Part shown: positions 10,487-20,053 of the stretch, in pieces | Layout of the letters: each line of letters opens with the position of its first letter | How positions within the stretch are numbered: the stretch's first letter is position 1 | NCBI RefSeq assembly: GCF_001550135.1 | Contig: NZ_LRUE01000015.1 | Location: 248,001 to 312,000, forward strand | Source of the DNA: Pseudoalteromonas shioyasakiensis | GTDB taxonomy: Bacteria > Pseudomonadota > Gammaproteobacteria > Enterobacterales > Alteromonadaceae | Length of the DNA: 64,000 bases | Reading direction: 5' to 3' | The notes under the pieces: generated by a model | What the model saw: the letters and a program-made list of their open reading frames with translations, nothing else | Told to the model about the DNA's origin: nothing | Database searches by the model: none | Made by a program: the position numbers and the translations under genes

Positions 10487-10579
10487 GGCTTAAAACATAA
10501 ACCCTACTGTTTTAAATTCTTAGGCTATAGTGGCAAAGCGTATTATGGTTAAAATAAACAACTGAACTCCAGTAGAATT

Positions 10580-11428
10580 TTAGTCATCGATTAAGTCAGC
10601 CACTTCATCAATTAATTCATCAAACTCATCGTGAATATTACGACGTTGTTTTTCGGTTAACGTAGGCTTTAGCTCCAATAGTAAGTTAACGTAGTTATCG
10701 AGATTTTTATCATCGGCGGCAACTAACTCATCGCTCATAAAGGCAAAACGATCATTAATAATAACAGCAAGTTGTTGGTTGAAATCTGCTGGTTTTTGTT
10801 TTTGCATAAACAGCGTTTTTAATGTATCTAAACGCTTTTGTTTGTATTGCATCCACAGTAAAAATGTACTGACTCGAGTATTTGATGAGTTCTCTATCAG
10901 TGTTTGTTGCTGTGCAGATAGCTTGGTACCGAACCACTCTTTATAGTTTTCAAGGTTTTCTTCTAAACGTTCTTTTTTATGTTGCTCAGGCGATTTTTCT
11001 TCGTGCTCTTTGTACTCATCGTTAATGTTTTCTTGCAGTGCAGCAACAAACTCAACTCGCTGTTCATATGAAAGAGAGTTTGCTAAATCAATAAGTTCAG
11101 GCTCGATTTTATCAACCAGCGTTTGCCAATGCTGCTTTGCTTGTACGAAGTGTGCTTTAAGTTCGTTATGATCAACTTGCTTATCTAACATGGCCTTTAA
11201 GCTTTCAAGATCACGTTTGTATAAAGGGAGTTGTGTTTCTCGATGCCAATCGCGGCTGGTTTTGACGATATGCTTAAATTTATCAGCTTGGTCACTGTTG
11301 AGGTCAACATAATCATCAATCCAAAACCCTGATAACCAACCTAAGTTATTGTAAGTGAAGCTAGGAGAACACCCAGCAACGGTGAACAACAAACTAAATA
11401 CGATTAGATACTTTGATAGCTTTTTCAT
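10580..11428 (-). CDS. DUF6279-type lipoprotein
   Basis: Exported lipoprotein of 282 residues when started at the ATG at 11428, which places a clean signal peptide and lipobox (VAGC, Cys20) at the N-terminus; an upstream ATG at 11482 would add 18 residues ahead of that signal. The mature part is almost all helical and charged, starting with the NLGWLSGFWIDDYVDL segment I associate with the DUF6279 family. Function unknown. Single gene. Confidence 0.8.
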   Translation of the reverse strand: MKKLSKYLIVFSLLFTVAGCSPSFTYNNLGWLSGFWIDDYVDLNSDQADKFKHIVKTSRDWHRETQLPLYKRDLESLKAMLDKQVDHNELKAHFVQAKQHWQTLVDKIEPELIDLANSLSYEQRVEFVAALQENINDEYKEHEEKSPEQHKKERLEENLENYKEWFGTKLSAQQQTLIENSSNTRVSTFLLWMQYKQKRLDTLKTLFMQKQKPADFNQQLAVIINDRFAFMSDELVAADDKNLDNYVNLLLELKPTLTEKQRRNIHDEFDELIDEVADLIDD

Positions 11429-11527
11429 TGTAGTTTTTTCAAATCCTGTTTCAAAACAAAGTAAACATACCACCGAGAACAAATATTCAGCAATAGCAAT
11501 TAAATGAAATTAATTATCATTTAAGTA

Positions 11528-11556
11528 TTGACGAACAGCTAAACCTAAGTAATAAT
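11528..11556 (+). promoter_or_regulatory. Sigma-70-type promoter of a candidate small RNA
   Basis: TTGACG (11528-11533), a 17-bp spacer and AATAAT (11551-11556), five of six matches in each box. It would start transcription near 11563, a few bases before a strong hairpin and with no coding gene for 400 bp. Confidence 0.5.
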
Positions 11557-11562
11557 CGTTAT

Positions 11563-11775
11563 CAACAACTTGGTTGGCTAAACTATTCTCACAGCAACAT
11601 CATGCTGTTAAAGGCTTTGATGCTGTTTAACCAAGTTAGTTCAAGACGTAACTCTTGATTGTCACCTGTTTCCTCGACCCAAACATAGACATAAAACGTT
11701 ACACTTTACTTGCTACATTGCTCATATCGGTGACGGTAGATATGACACGAAAAAGCCCGCTACGGGCTTTTTTTA
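11563..11775 (+). ncRNA. Candidate structured small RNA, about 210 nt
   Basis: Between a good sigma-70 promoter and a rho-independent terminator lies a non-coding segment with nested pairing. AACTTGGTT (11567) pairs with AACCAAGTT (ending 11637). TCAAGA and TCTTGA form a small hairpin at 11641-11658. GTCACC (11661) can pair with GGTGAC (11729-11734). I found no open frame of note inside. It does not resemble 6S, GcvB, CsrB or tmRNA to my eye. It could instead be a long leader of the Sel1-repeat gene, but the terminator argues against that. Confidence 0.45.
11751..11775 (+). terminator. Rho-independent terminator
   Basis: AAAAGCCCGC-TA-CGGGCTTTTTTT: a GC-rich stem with a short loop and a T-run. 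It ends the candidate small RNA and isolates the Sel1-repeat gene 200 bp downstream. Confidence 0.85.
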
Positions 11776-11974
11776 TTTCTTTAATTTTTCTGTAAAATCT
11801 GTATCTTAAGCCTACTTGTTAATTGCAAAGCTTGCCGCTGTCTATAAATTGGGCATTTGCAGCTGTTGGGTCTAAACTAAAAGTGATGTTTTGCTCAGTG
11901 GCTGTTTGGCAATGCATTTTATCAATAGCTCAATGCTTTGTTATTGATACCTAACACACATTTGGAGGCAGACT

Positions 11975-12697
11975 ATGATCAAGCCTAATTTTAAATCACT
12001 ATTGCTCGCTAGCACGTTAATCTTGTCACCTTTAGCAAATGCCAGTCTTGAAGATGCCCAATTAGCGGCAAATGAAGGTCGTTTTGAAGAAGCGCTTCAT
12101 GAATTTAATTACCTTGCAGACAGAGGTTATGCCCCTGCAATGTATGAGCTTGCTAAAATGTACGAAGGTGGCTTTGGTGTGCAACGCGACTACCGTAAAG
12201 CAGCAGAGTTGTACGAAAAGGCAGTAAAAAAAGTACATGCTGATTCAATGTTTGCATTAGGTGTACTTTATCAAGAAGGTAAAGGTGTCAAACTTGATAA
12301 AGAAAAAGCAATTTCATTATATGAAATGGCATCACAAAAAAATCACCCAGCAGCGCAGTTTAATTTAGGGGTTATGTACGCCAATGGTGAAGGGGTAATT
12401 CAAGATTACCGCACAGCGCTTAGCTGGTACCAAAAAGCGGCAGCAAATAACTTTACTCTTGCTCAGTTTAATATGGCATTGATGTATTACGAGGGTTTAG
12501 GTGTTCCTAAGAATCTCGAGAAATCATACATTTGGAATACCATTGCTGAATACAACGGCAACATGGATGCAAGCCATAGCCGTAAGCTTGATGAGCGCAA
12601 TATGATGCCTGCAGAAATTGAAGCTGCGAAAGAAAAAGCAGACGCGATTTATGCAAAAATTCAGGCTGGTTTATACGCACCTGATGGGCGTCTATAA
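11975..12697 (+). CDS. Sel1-repeat (TPR-like) secreted protein
   Basis: 240 residues with a signal peptide ending near ANA (residue 23) and about four Sel1 repeats, recognisable by AxYELAxMYExGxGVxRDY-type units repeated every 36 residues. Such solenoids mediate protein-protein contacts in the periplasm; no catalytic part is present. A clear ribosome site (GGAGG) stands 6-7 bp before the ATG. The 199 bp upstream contain no other gene. Confidence 0.9.
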   Translation: MIKPNFKSLLLASTLILSPLANASLEDAQLAANEGRFEEALHEFNYLADRGYAPAMYELAKMYEGGFGVQRDYRKAAELYEKAVKKVHADSMFALGVLYQEGKGVKLDKEKAISLYEMASQKNHPAAQFNLGVMYANGEGVIQDYRTALSWYQKAAANNFTLAQFNMALMYYEGLGVPKNLEKSYIWNTIAEYNGNMDASHSRKLDERNMMPAEIEAAKEKADAIYAKIQAGLYAPDGRL

Positions 12698-12704
12698 CAA
12701 GCAG

Positions 12705-12732
12705 TGTACTTGCGCTTATCAGCGCAAGTACA
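12705..12732. terminator. Bidirectional hairpin between convergent genes
   Basis: TGTACTTGCGC and GCGCAAGTACA form a perfect 11-bp stem with a 6-base loop. The loop holds the stop codon of the aldehyde dehydrogenase gene, and the Sel1 gene stops 8 bp to the left. T-runs are weak, so it may act partly as an mRNA-stabilising end. Confidence 0.6.
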
Positions 12733-14128
12733 TCCATTTTAATAGTTTGATAAGCAACTTATTTTGCTTTAACAACAAGCTGGTACGTGGATTAAATTTA
12801 CCTGATACTAAGGTATTTCGTGCATGGCTAAAGGTTTTAAAGCCCTCAATACCATGATAGTGCCCCATCCCAGACTCACCAATACCACCAAATGGTAACT
12901 GATCGGCTGTTACTTGCATCAATACATCGTTAATTGCCAATGTACCACTTCTGATTGATGCGCTTAATTTGCTGATTTTGTCTTTGTCATGACCCAAAAT
13001 GTATAAGGCAAGAGGTGATGAATCGGCATTGATGGTGCCAATCACCTGTTGCAGTGATTCATAACTCACAATTGGCAGTAAAGGACCAAAGATCTCATCT
13101 TGCATTACCTGCATATCGTCATTTAGTTGCGTTAAAATATGCAAACCCATGCGATGTTTAAGTTCATCGACTTGATGCCCTTCTATTGGCTCAAACACTT
13201 GAGCCCCTTTGTCTTTTGCATCATTTAATGTCGCAATTAAACGTTGATATTGTCTATCAGAGACAATAGACGTTAGATTCTTACCTTCAACACCTTGTTT
13301 AAAGTGCTTTTTATACAATTCACTAAGTTGCAGAACTAACTGATGCTCAAGCTTTTTAGGTACAAATACATAATCAGGCGCAACACATATTTGCCCTGCG
13401 TTATTTAGCTTGCCAAATAACAGAGTTTTTGCAGCCTCTTTGATATTCACATCATCAAGAATCACAACCGGTGATTTACCGCCTAACTCAAGGGTCACTG
13501 GGGTGAGGTTTTTACTGGCCGCTTGCATCACTTTACGCCCTACTGATGTTGAGCCAGTAAATAGTAAATGAGCAAAAGGTAAATCACAAAAAGAGGAGGC
13601 AGTGTCGGCTTCGCCTTCAACAATAATACAGTGCTCAGCAACGTCACCGTCTATTATTTGCTTAATAACAGCATTAGTATGTGGGGTAAATTCGCTTAGT
13701 TTTAACATCACGCGATTACCCGCCGCTAATGCGCTAAGAGCCGGTACTAATGCTAATTGAATTGGGTAATTCCACGGCGCAATAACACCCACGACACCTT
13801 TAGGTTGGTAATGAATATGTGCCGATGAAGGCCATAAACTGATACCCACACTGCGTGATTCGTTTCGTGACCATTTAGGTAAGCGCTTTATGGTGTCGGT
13901 TAATGATTTTACCGTTGGCAATAAGTCACCCAGTACCGTATCGAACTCGGTACGGTAACCAAAGTCTTTGCTTGTTGCTGCAACTAGGGCTTGCTCATTT
14001 TCAATTAGGCGGGATTTAATCGTTTTTAAAAGCTTAATACGCTGATCAATGGCTAAATAAGGCTCTGCCATAAAAGCATCGTTGAGTTTTATAAATTCAC
14101 TCTGTAATTGTGCGTGTATATCAGTCAA
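12719..14128 (-). CDS. Aldehyde dehydrogenase, coniferyl-aldehyde-dehydrogenase-like
   Basis: NAD(P)-dependent oxidation of an aldehyde to the acid. 469 residues with oxyanion Asn120 (APWNYP), general base Glu214 (LELGGKSP) and nucleophile Cys248 (AGQICVAPDY). The short length and GQICVAPDY signature match the class-3/coniferyl aldehyde group, which also includes fatty-aldehyde enzymes; the true substrate is unknown. The C-terminal basic helix (LLKLLKWMYLR) may touch membranes. Single gene, ending in a shared hairpin. Confidence 0.9.
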   Translation of the reverse strand: MTDIHAQLQSEFIKLNDAFMAEPYLAIDQRIKLLKTIKSRLIENEQALVAATSKDFGYRTEFDTVLGDLLPTVKSLTDTIKRLPKWSRNESRSVGISLWPSSAHIHYQPKGVVGVIAPWNYPIQLALVPALSALAAGNRVMLKLSEFTPHTNAVIKQIIDGDVAEHCIIVEGEADTASSFCDLPFAHLLFTGSTSVGRKVMQAASKNLTPVTLELGGKSPVVILDDVNIKEAAKTLLFGKLNNAGQICVAPDYVFVPKKLEHQLVLQLSELYKKHFKQGVEGKNLTSIVSDRQYQRLIATLNDAKDKGAQVFEPIEGHQVDELKHRMGLHILTQLNDDMQVMQDEIFGPLLPIVSYESLQQVIGTINADSSPLALYILGHDKDKISKLSASIRSGTLAINDVLMQVTADQLPFGGIGESGMGHYHGIEGFKTFSHARNTLVSGKFNPRTSLLLKQNKLLIKLLKWMYLR

Positions 14129-14202
14129 AACATCATCTCTTGATAAACGATTTTAGCCACTATAACTAGCTAAATTTATCTGAGCAACTTTATAAATGTA
14201 AA

Positions 14203-14232
14203 AACAGCGCTCATAGTGAGCGCTGTTATTGG
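14203..14232 (-). terminator. Terminator of the porin-symporter unit
   Basis: AACAGCGCTC-atagt-GAGCGCTGTT stem, followed on the minus strand by TTTTT. It lies 31 bp past the symporter stop. Confidence 0.75.
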
Positions 14233-14262
14233 TTGGAATAGGTTGAAAACTTAAAGGCTTAA

Positions 14263-15741
14263 CTAAAAACCAAATACCACTGCGGCAATAGTCATAGTAA
14301 CTACAGTGATCATCGCAATAGCAATTATGTTCAGTGCAAATCCAGAGCGGATCATATCGCGCATTTGAATTTGCCCAGAGCCGAACACTATTGCATTAGG
14401 CGGTGTCGCAACTGGCATCATAAACGCACAGCTACACGCAATAGCCGCTGGAATGACCCATACCAGCGGTGTACCAAATACTGACTCAGCAACAGGGCCT
14501 AATAGTGGTAAGAAACCTGCAGCTGTAGCTGTGTTACTAGTGATCTCAGTTAAGAAAGTGATTAAGGTTGCCACTGCTAGAACACTTAACACCAATGGAA
14601 TTGCACTCGCCCCTTCAATCATGTGAGCAATATACTCAGCTAGGCCAGATGATTTGATTTGCGCAGCCAGTGTTAAGCCACCACCGAATAGAAGCAACAC
14701 GCCCCACGGTACTTTAGCGGCACTTTCCCAATCAAGAATACGCTCACCATCACCTTTGTTTGCCGGTAACACGAACAACAATAATGCTGCAGCAATAGCA
14801 ATACCCGTATCAGAGATTTTTAAGCCCGATAAGTCGGCAAGTACAGGTCTGAAGATCCAGCATACTGCCGCTAAAACGAACACGGCTGCTACGCCTTTTT
14901 CAGCGCGCTGCATTGCACCAAGCTCTTGTAACTGCGATAAGAATAACGATTTAGTATCTTTACTTGCTGCTTTGGCACAATCGGTATCTACTTTATAAGC
15001 AAACTTAGTTAACCAAACCCAACATAAAGCCAGCATAACAGTTGCAAGAGGTACACCTACTTTCATCCACTCAGCAAAGCCAATATCAATTTTGTAGCTG
15101 TCTGATAAATACGCAGCCATAAGTGCATTAGGTGGGGTACCAATTAAAGTAGCAATACCACCGATACTTGCACCATAAGCGATTGATAATAACAACGCTT
15201 TACCAAATTGATCATTTTCAGGGTTAGACTGTTTAACCAACATAGTAATTGACATAGCAATTGGTAACATCATCACAGCAGTTGCTGTATTTGACATCCA
15301 CATTGATAAAAATGCCGTTACTAACATCATGGCTAAAATTTGTAGGCTTGGCTTAGTACCAGCACGAAGCATGGTATTGAGTGCAATACGCTTATGTAAA
15401 CCCCAACGCTCCATCGCGATTGAGATCAAAAAGCCGCCTAAGAATAAAAAGATCAAAGGGTGTGCATAAGGTGACGCGACCCCTTTGATTGCTGCAATGC
15501 CAGCAAGAGGTGATATAACCAGTGGCAATAATGAAGTAGCAGGAATAGGCACAACTTCGCTTACCCACCAAGAAGCCATCCAAAATGCAAGGCCTGCGGT
15601 ACGTAGTGCTGATACACTCATACCCGCTGGTGGATCGATTAAGCAAGTTAATAACATCACTAATGGGCCCAGCAGTAACATTACTGTGCTCATTAATGGG
15701 CGTGGCTGTGAGCCATCTTTTGTTTGATTTACTAATGACAT
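14263..15741 (-). CDS. DASS/SLC13-family sodium:dicarboxylate symporter
   Basis: 492-residue inner-membrane carrier with about 11-12 helices and the two SNT-type substrate/sodium motifs (SNTATAVMML near 150, and TSNTATAAGF near 390). Members import succinate, malate, fumarate or other di- and tricarboxylates with sodium. It follows the porin by 9 bp and lies downstream of dctBD and a sigma-54 promoter, so I read it as the regulated uptake step for C4-dicarboxylates. Confidence 0.92.
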   Translation of the reverse strand: MSLVNQTKDGSQPRPLMSTVMLLLGPLVMLLTCLIDPPAGMSVSALRTAGLAFWMASWWVSEVVPIPATSLLPLVISPLAGIAAIKGVASPYAHPLIFLFLGGFLISIAMERWGLHKRIALNTMLRAGTKPSLQILAMMLVTAFLSMWMSNTATAVMMLPIAMSITMLVKQSNPENDQFGKALLLSIAYGASIGGIATLIGTPPNALMAAYLSDSYKIDIGFAEWMKVGVPLATVMLALCWVWLTKFAYKVDTDCAKAASKDTKSLFLSQLQELGAMQRAEKGVAAVFVLAAVCWIFRPVLADLSGLKISDTGIAIAAALLLFVLPANKGDGERILDWESAAKVPWGVLLLFGGGLTLAAQIKSSGLAEYIAHMIEGASAIPLVLSVLAVATLITFLTEITSNTATAAGFLPLLGPVAESVFGTPLVWVIPAAIACSCAFMMPVATPPNAIVFGSGQIQMRDMIRSGFALNIIAIAMITVVTMTIAAVVFGF

Positions 15742-15750
15742 ACCGACTCC

Positions 15751-16710
15751 TTAGAACTTGTATTTAAGGCCAATTGCAACGCTGTTGTCTGATTCAAGTT
15801 CTAAATCTAAATCAGTATAGAATAAGTATGCTGTGGTTTGTTTATCAAAAACATAGTCTACACCTGCTGTCCATTGTTTACCTTCTTCAGCATGGCGAAT
15901 TTTTGAGTCGTCTTTAACATATTGCAGCTTAGGTACCCATTTATCGATTGCATAGCTTGCGCTAAGTGCATAGCCATTGCCTTCTTTCGTACCGTCGGTT
16001 GATTCGCTACGCTGGAATAAACCCGCTAACTGTAGGTTATCAAGTTTCCATGCTGCAACAACACGGCTCGCTGTTAACTTATTAAGTGCATCAACATGGC
16101 TGATAGCAACATAATAGTCTTTAGATTTTAATGCACGGTCACCATAAATAACCGTTGCCGCAAAACCATCTTCATCGTTGCTACTGTCATCTTTTGGTGC
16201 ATAAGTTAACGCAAGTGATGCGCCACCGTATGTTTTTGAGCTGTAGGTAATGGTATCGCCGATACGGTCTTGACCTGGGATCAACTGAGCAATATCTGCT
16301 TGGGTTTCGTTAAAACCGTCTACTTTACCTTCTGAGTATTTAAAACGAGTGTCGTTACGACCTACAACCACTTCACCAAAATCACCTGCAAGGCCTAAGT
16401 AAGTATTACGAGCTGAAAATGGCTCGCTGGTATCGTCATGTTCAAAGCCTTTTACTTGAACTTCGTATTTGAATACTGCTTTTAGCGACTCAGTTAGTTT
16501 GTGGCTACCTTTAATACCAATACGAGAAAAAGGTGCTTCGATTTGCGTACCTTCATCTGCATAGCGCATAACGCCTGTATCTGTGTTTGCTATTTGAACT
16601 TCTGCTTTACCGTATACCGCGTAGTCTGCTGCCATTGCTGAGCCAGCTGTGCTCGCTAAAATCACAGCCGCTGCTACGCGTGTTTTTGTCTGAGTGTATA
16701 TTGTTGTCAT
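15751..16710 (-). CDS. Gram-negative trimeric porin (OmpC/OmpF-type)
   Basis: 319 residues with a signal peptide ending AMA (about 28), then DYAVYGKAEVQIA, strand-rich barrel sequence and a terminal Phe (LKYKF) needed for barrel assembly. First gene after the sigma-54 promoter at 16755-16770 and 9 bp ahead of the DASS symporter, suggesting that it lets small anions cross the outer membrane for that carrier. Confidence 0.9.
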   Translation of the reverse strand: MTTIYTQTKTRVAAAVILASTAGSAMAADYAVYGKAEVQIANTDTGVMRYADEGTQIEAPFSRIGIKGSHKLTESLKAVFKYEVQVKGFEHDDTSEPFSARNTYLGLAGDFGEVVVGRNDTRFKYSEGKVDGFNETQADIAQLIPGQDRIGDTITYSSKTYGGASLALTYAPKDDSSNDEDGFAATVIYGDRALKSKDYYVAISHVDALNKLTASRVVAAWKLDNLQLAGLFQRSESTDGTKEGNGYALSASYAIDKWVPKLQYVKDDSKIRHAEEGKQWTAGVDYVFDKQTTAYLFYTDLDLELESDNSVAIGLKYKF

Positions 16711-16754
16711 TATGCGCCCCTTATTAGGTTCAAATTGTTGTTCCTAACTGTTAA

Positions 16755-16770
16755 GGCAAGTTGGTTGCCA
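16755..16770 (-). promoter_or_regulatory. Sigma-54 (-24/-12) promoter of the porin-symporter operon
   Basis: On the minus strand TGGCAA-CCAAC-TTGCC, close to the consensus TGGCAC-N5-TTGCW with correct GG/GC spacing. It is 45 bp upstream of the porin ATG and just downstream of dctD, the cognate type of activator. Confidence 0.75.
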
Positions 16771-16846
16771 ACTTAGTTAATTTTAAAAAAGCTGTTAAAT
16801 AACAGTAAATTAACTTTATTGACGTAAAAGAGGCTGTTTTTTATGG

Positions 16847-16875
16847 GTGGATATCCACACATTTTTAAAAATGTG
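16847..16875. promoter_or_regulatory. Two adjacent palindromes, candidate DctD upstream activating sites
   Basis: GTGGATATCCAC (16847-16858) and CACATTTTTAAAAATGTG (16858-16875) are perfect dyads about 80-120 bp upstream of the sigma-54 promoter, the usual range for enhancer-binding sites. DctD binding is inferred from position only. Confidence 0.5.
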
Positions 16876-16923
16876 CTGTCACCAGTTCCACCCATTGTGA
16901 AGAGTTTAATGTGAGAGAGTTGC

Positions 16924-18294
16924 TTAGTCTTTGAACATTTCGCGATTAATACCGTATTTGGTCATCTTGTCGTAGAGGGTTTTACGTGCAATTTGTAATG
17001 TGGCCATGGTGTCTTTTATGCTGCCATTGTTTCGTTCTAGCGCTTCTTCGATAAGTGACTGCTCATAAAAGCTAATTTTCTCAGCAAGGCTTAAGTCTTG
17101 AGCAAGCTCGTTGTCACTGTTTGCATCACTGTACGAGGCAAAGGCCAGATCAGAGCCTAGCAATACCGCACGTTCAGCCTGATTTCTAAGCTCTCGCACA
17201 TTACCCGGCCAATCGTAAGCAAGAAGTCGCTGCTTTGCTTCACTACTTAGTGGTGCAGGCGGTTTATGAAAACGTGTCGCTGCTATCGAGCTAAAATGTT
17301 TAAACAGCAGTGGAATATCGGCCTTTCTGTCTCGTAATGCCGGAATACTCACTTTAACTAAGTTTAAGCGGTAATATAAATCGGCTCTAAACTCCCCCGC
17401 TTCGACCAGTGTCATTAAGTCTACTTTTGTAGCTGCAACTATACGCACGTCTAAATCAATGGCGTGGTTATCACCTACAGGCGTTACTTTACGCTCTTCA
17501 AGCACCCTTAATAACTTTACTTGTAAACTTGCAGGCGTTGACTCTATTTCATCTAAAAAGACAGTACCGCCTTTAGCAAATTCAAATTTACCTTGGCGAG
17601 ATTGCGTAGCACCTGTGTATGCACCACTGGCTGCACCAAAGAGTTCGCTTTCAATCAGTTGCTCGGGAATTGCACCGCAGTTTATGGCAACAAAATTAGC
17701 CGCTGATCTGTTACTTTGATCGTGCAAGTAACGGGCAACTAACTCCTTACCTGTTCCTGTTTCACCTTCTATTAAAACATCAGCGGGAGTATCGATAACT
17801 GCATTGAGTAAATGCATCATTTGTTGCATTTGCTCGGTTTCACCTAAAATTCGCACACCCGGCGCAGAGGTTTTCTCTACTGCGATTTTTAAGGCGCGGT
17901 TTTCCATCACTAAAGCACGTTTTTCTGAAGCGCGCGCGATACAATCTAACAATTGCTCTGTTAAAGGTTTTTCGAATAAATCATAAGCGCCAAGCTGCAT
18001 GGCTTTAACAGCTACAGATACATCGGCAAAGCCGGTAAGAAAAATAACCGGAAGTTCACTATCAAAGGCTTTCACTTGTTCTAAAAGTGCCAAACCGTCC
18101 ATTTTTGGCATGTTTATGTCGCTTAAAACGATCCCTTCAAAACGACGACTTAATTTTGAAAGTGCCGCAGTTGGCTCACTAAAACACTGAACTTGATAAC
18201 CTTCAATCTCAAGGAGTTGCTTTAATGAATCGCGGATCACCGCTTCGTCATCAATAACGATTACCTGATTACAGGTCGCTGCAACTACACTCAT
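16924..18294 (-). CDS. dctD: Sigma-54-dependent response regulator, DctD-like
   Basis: 456 residues. Receiver domain with phospho-acceptor Asp59; AAA+ domain with Walker A GETGTGKE (177-184) and the sigma-54 contact loop GAYTGA (224-229, GAFTGA variant); C-terminal Fis-type helix-turn-helix. Activates sigma-54 promoters by ATP hydrolysis. Its start overlaps the dctB stop by 4 bp. A sigma-54 promoter lies in the next gap and drives the porin and symporter, which I take as its targets. Confidence 0.9.
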   Translation of the reverse strand: MSVVAATCNQVIVIDDEAVIRDSLKQLLEIEGYQVQCFSEPTAALSKLSRRFEGIVLSDINMPKMDGLALLEQVKAFDSELPVIFLTGFADVSVAVKAMQLGAYDLFEKPLTEQLLDCIARASEKRALVMENRALKIAVEKTSAPGVRILGETEQMQQMMHLLNAVIDTPADVLIEGETGTGKELVARYLHDQSNRSAANFVAINCGAIPEQLIESELFGAASGAYTGATQSRQGKFEFAKGGTVFLDEIESTPASLQVKLLRVLEERKVTPVGDNHAIDLDVRIVAATKVDLMTLVEAGEFRADLYYRLNLVKVSIPALRDRKADIPLLFKHFSSIAATRFHKPPAPLSSEAKQRLLAYDWPGNVRELRNQAERAVLLGSDLAFASYSDANSDNELAQDLSLAEKISFYEQSLIEEALERNNGSIKDTMATLQIARKTLYDKMTKYGINREMFKD

Positions 18295-20030
18295 GATGGT
18301 TCCTTATTTGTTTGTAGGGTTATTATAAATTGTGCGCCGCCTTCAGGACGGTTATGCGCCGATAATCGACCGTTAAATGAGTCGATAATTTGTCGTGAAA
18401 TAGATAAACCCAAACCTAAACCGTTGCTGGTTTTTGTACTGTAAAATGGCTCAAAGATGTTACCTAATGCGTGTTGATCAATACCTGGGCCTGTATCAAG
18501 AATAGAGAGTTTTACGCGGTCGTCGAATAGTTCGAGGTCGAAACTCAATTCGCGCTTTTCAGATTCACTCATTGCTTGGCTGGCATTGGTGATCACGTTT
18601 ACCAAGACTTGTTCAAACTTAACGCTGTCGACCCACACCGTTATGTTTGCATCAATATCAGCAGCTTTTACCTCGATATCGTCTTGCTTTAACTGGGCGC
18701 TGGCGATCATTAACGCATTTTTTAACATGCTCGCTAAGCTTTGCTGCCTAAGTTGGGTTTGTGCGGGTTTACTAAAATGCTTAAGCTGAGCGACAATTTT
18801 GTGAACACGCTCTATTAGGGATTGCACCAGCACTAAATTTTCGCTGGCTTGCTCAATATTGCCTTTAATAAGCAGCCTCTTTGCACTTACTAAATAAGTG
18901 TTCATGGCACTTAAGGGCTGATTGATTTCATGGTTAATGCCCGCACTTAATTGACCTATCGTTGCAAGCTTAGCTGTTTGGATCAGTGCTTTTTGCGCTT
19001 TTTCGAGCGCTTGGGTTCGTTCAATTACTTCTTGCTCAAGGCTATGTCTTGAAAACAAGAGCTTTTTGTAGCCCGCAAAGCGCACCATCGCCATATGAAT
19101 TAACACCACGGCAATAGCATAAAACACACTAAACCAAAGCAGCCGAGGTATTTGCGCAAGCTCCACATTAGTTACATCCACCAGCACACTGGCTTTGGCG
19201 TTTATAATGTCTATTGTTTCTGTGGCACTAATAAAGCGCGCTTGCTTGCCATTAAGCTGAATATTTTGCTGTGCGGTTTGTTCACTTAAAGACTTATGAT
19301 TATGTTTAAGTAAACTCGGTTTATGTGACAAATAGCGTCTCGACTTAACCAAAGCAGCCATTTGTTCGTCGTTAAGCGATTCAAGTGACTTTAATCGCCA
19401 GTCCTCAACGTCTGACATCACTATGACGCTATCTTCTAGTGCGATATAAAAGTGAGTGCTGTCTGATGCATTAAGTAGCTGTCGGTCTTGTTCAAACTTT
19501 TTCGCATTCACTTTTAACGTGACAACGGCAATCACTTTGCCCTTCTCTATAACGGGCTCTGAAAAGTAAATGCCCCGCTCACTGGAACGCATACCTAAAG
19601 CAAAATAAGCAACTTTTTCACCTTGCTTGGCTAAATAAAAATAAGGCCGAAAAGCAAAGTTACTACCCAAAAAGGTGTAATCAACTTGCCAGTTACTACT
19701 TGCCACCACCGAGCCTGTTAAATCCATTAAATAGACATCTGATGCACCACTGGCACGTTGGATATCTTCTAAATAATAATTAACAGCCTGCTCGCCTATA
19801 CCTTGCTTAACCACAAAAGATTTAACTAAATCATTGGCACTCACTAGGGTCGGAATTGTTTTAAATCGGGCTAATTCGCTTGAAAAATAATGACTTAACT
19901 GAGTAGCTTGAACACGGCTTTGTTGCTCTGCTTGTTGATAGTCGTGAGCGCGTCCAAGGTAAAAAACTAACACAAGCAACAATAAAAGCATTGCACCTGC
20001 AATAACTAACTTTTTACTTAATGACGACAT
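18291..20030 (-). CDS. dctB: C4-dicarboxylate sensor histidine kinase, DctB-like
   Basis: 579 residues: first transmembrane helix at 8-26, a large periplasmic double-PDC sensor (about 30-290, including VYLMDLTGSVVASSNW and FRPYFYLA), second helix near 295-315, then coiled coil, H-box GINHEINQPLSAM and an HATPase domain with N and G boxes (ITNASQAM, DTGPGI). Length and PDC motifs match DctB. Coupled to dctD by a 4-bp overlap and 23 bp after the TonB receptor. Confidence 0.9.
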   Translation of the reverse strand: MSSLSKKLVIAGAMLLLLLVLVFYLGRAHDYQQAEQQSRVQATQLSHYFSSELARFKTIPTLVSANDLVKSFVVKQGIGEQAVNYYLEDIQRASGASDVYLMDLTGSVVASSNWQVDYTFLGSNFAFRPYFYLAKQGEKVAYFALGMRSSERGIYFSEPVIEKGKVIAVVTLKVNAKKFEQDRQLLNASDSTHFYIALEDSVIVMSDVEDWRLKSLESLNDEQMAALVKSRRYLSHKPSLLKHNHKSLSEQTAQQNIQLNGKQARFISATETIDIINAKASVLVDVTNVELAQIPRLLWFSVFYAIAVVLIHMAMVRFAGYKKLLFSRHSLEQEVIERTQALEKAQKALIQTAKLATIGQLSAGINHEINQPLSAMNTYLVSAKRLLIKGNIEQASENLVLVQSLIERVHKIVAQLKHFSKPAQTQLRQQSLASMLKNALMIASAQLKQDDIEVKAADIDANITVWVDSVKFEQVLVNVITNASQAMSESEKRELSFDLELFDDRVKLSILDTGPGIDQHALGNIFEPFYSTKTSNGLGLGLSISRQIIDSFNGRLSAHNRPEGGAQFIITLQTNKEPS

Positions 20031-20053
20031 TCAAACCTTTGAGAGCAGCGCAA

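Noticed and set aside
11563..11775. 6S RNA or tmRNA
   Set aside because: Neither the 6S central-bubble sequence nor a tmRNA tag frame or tRNA-like end is present.
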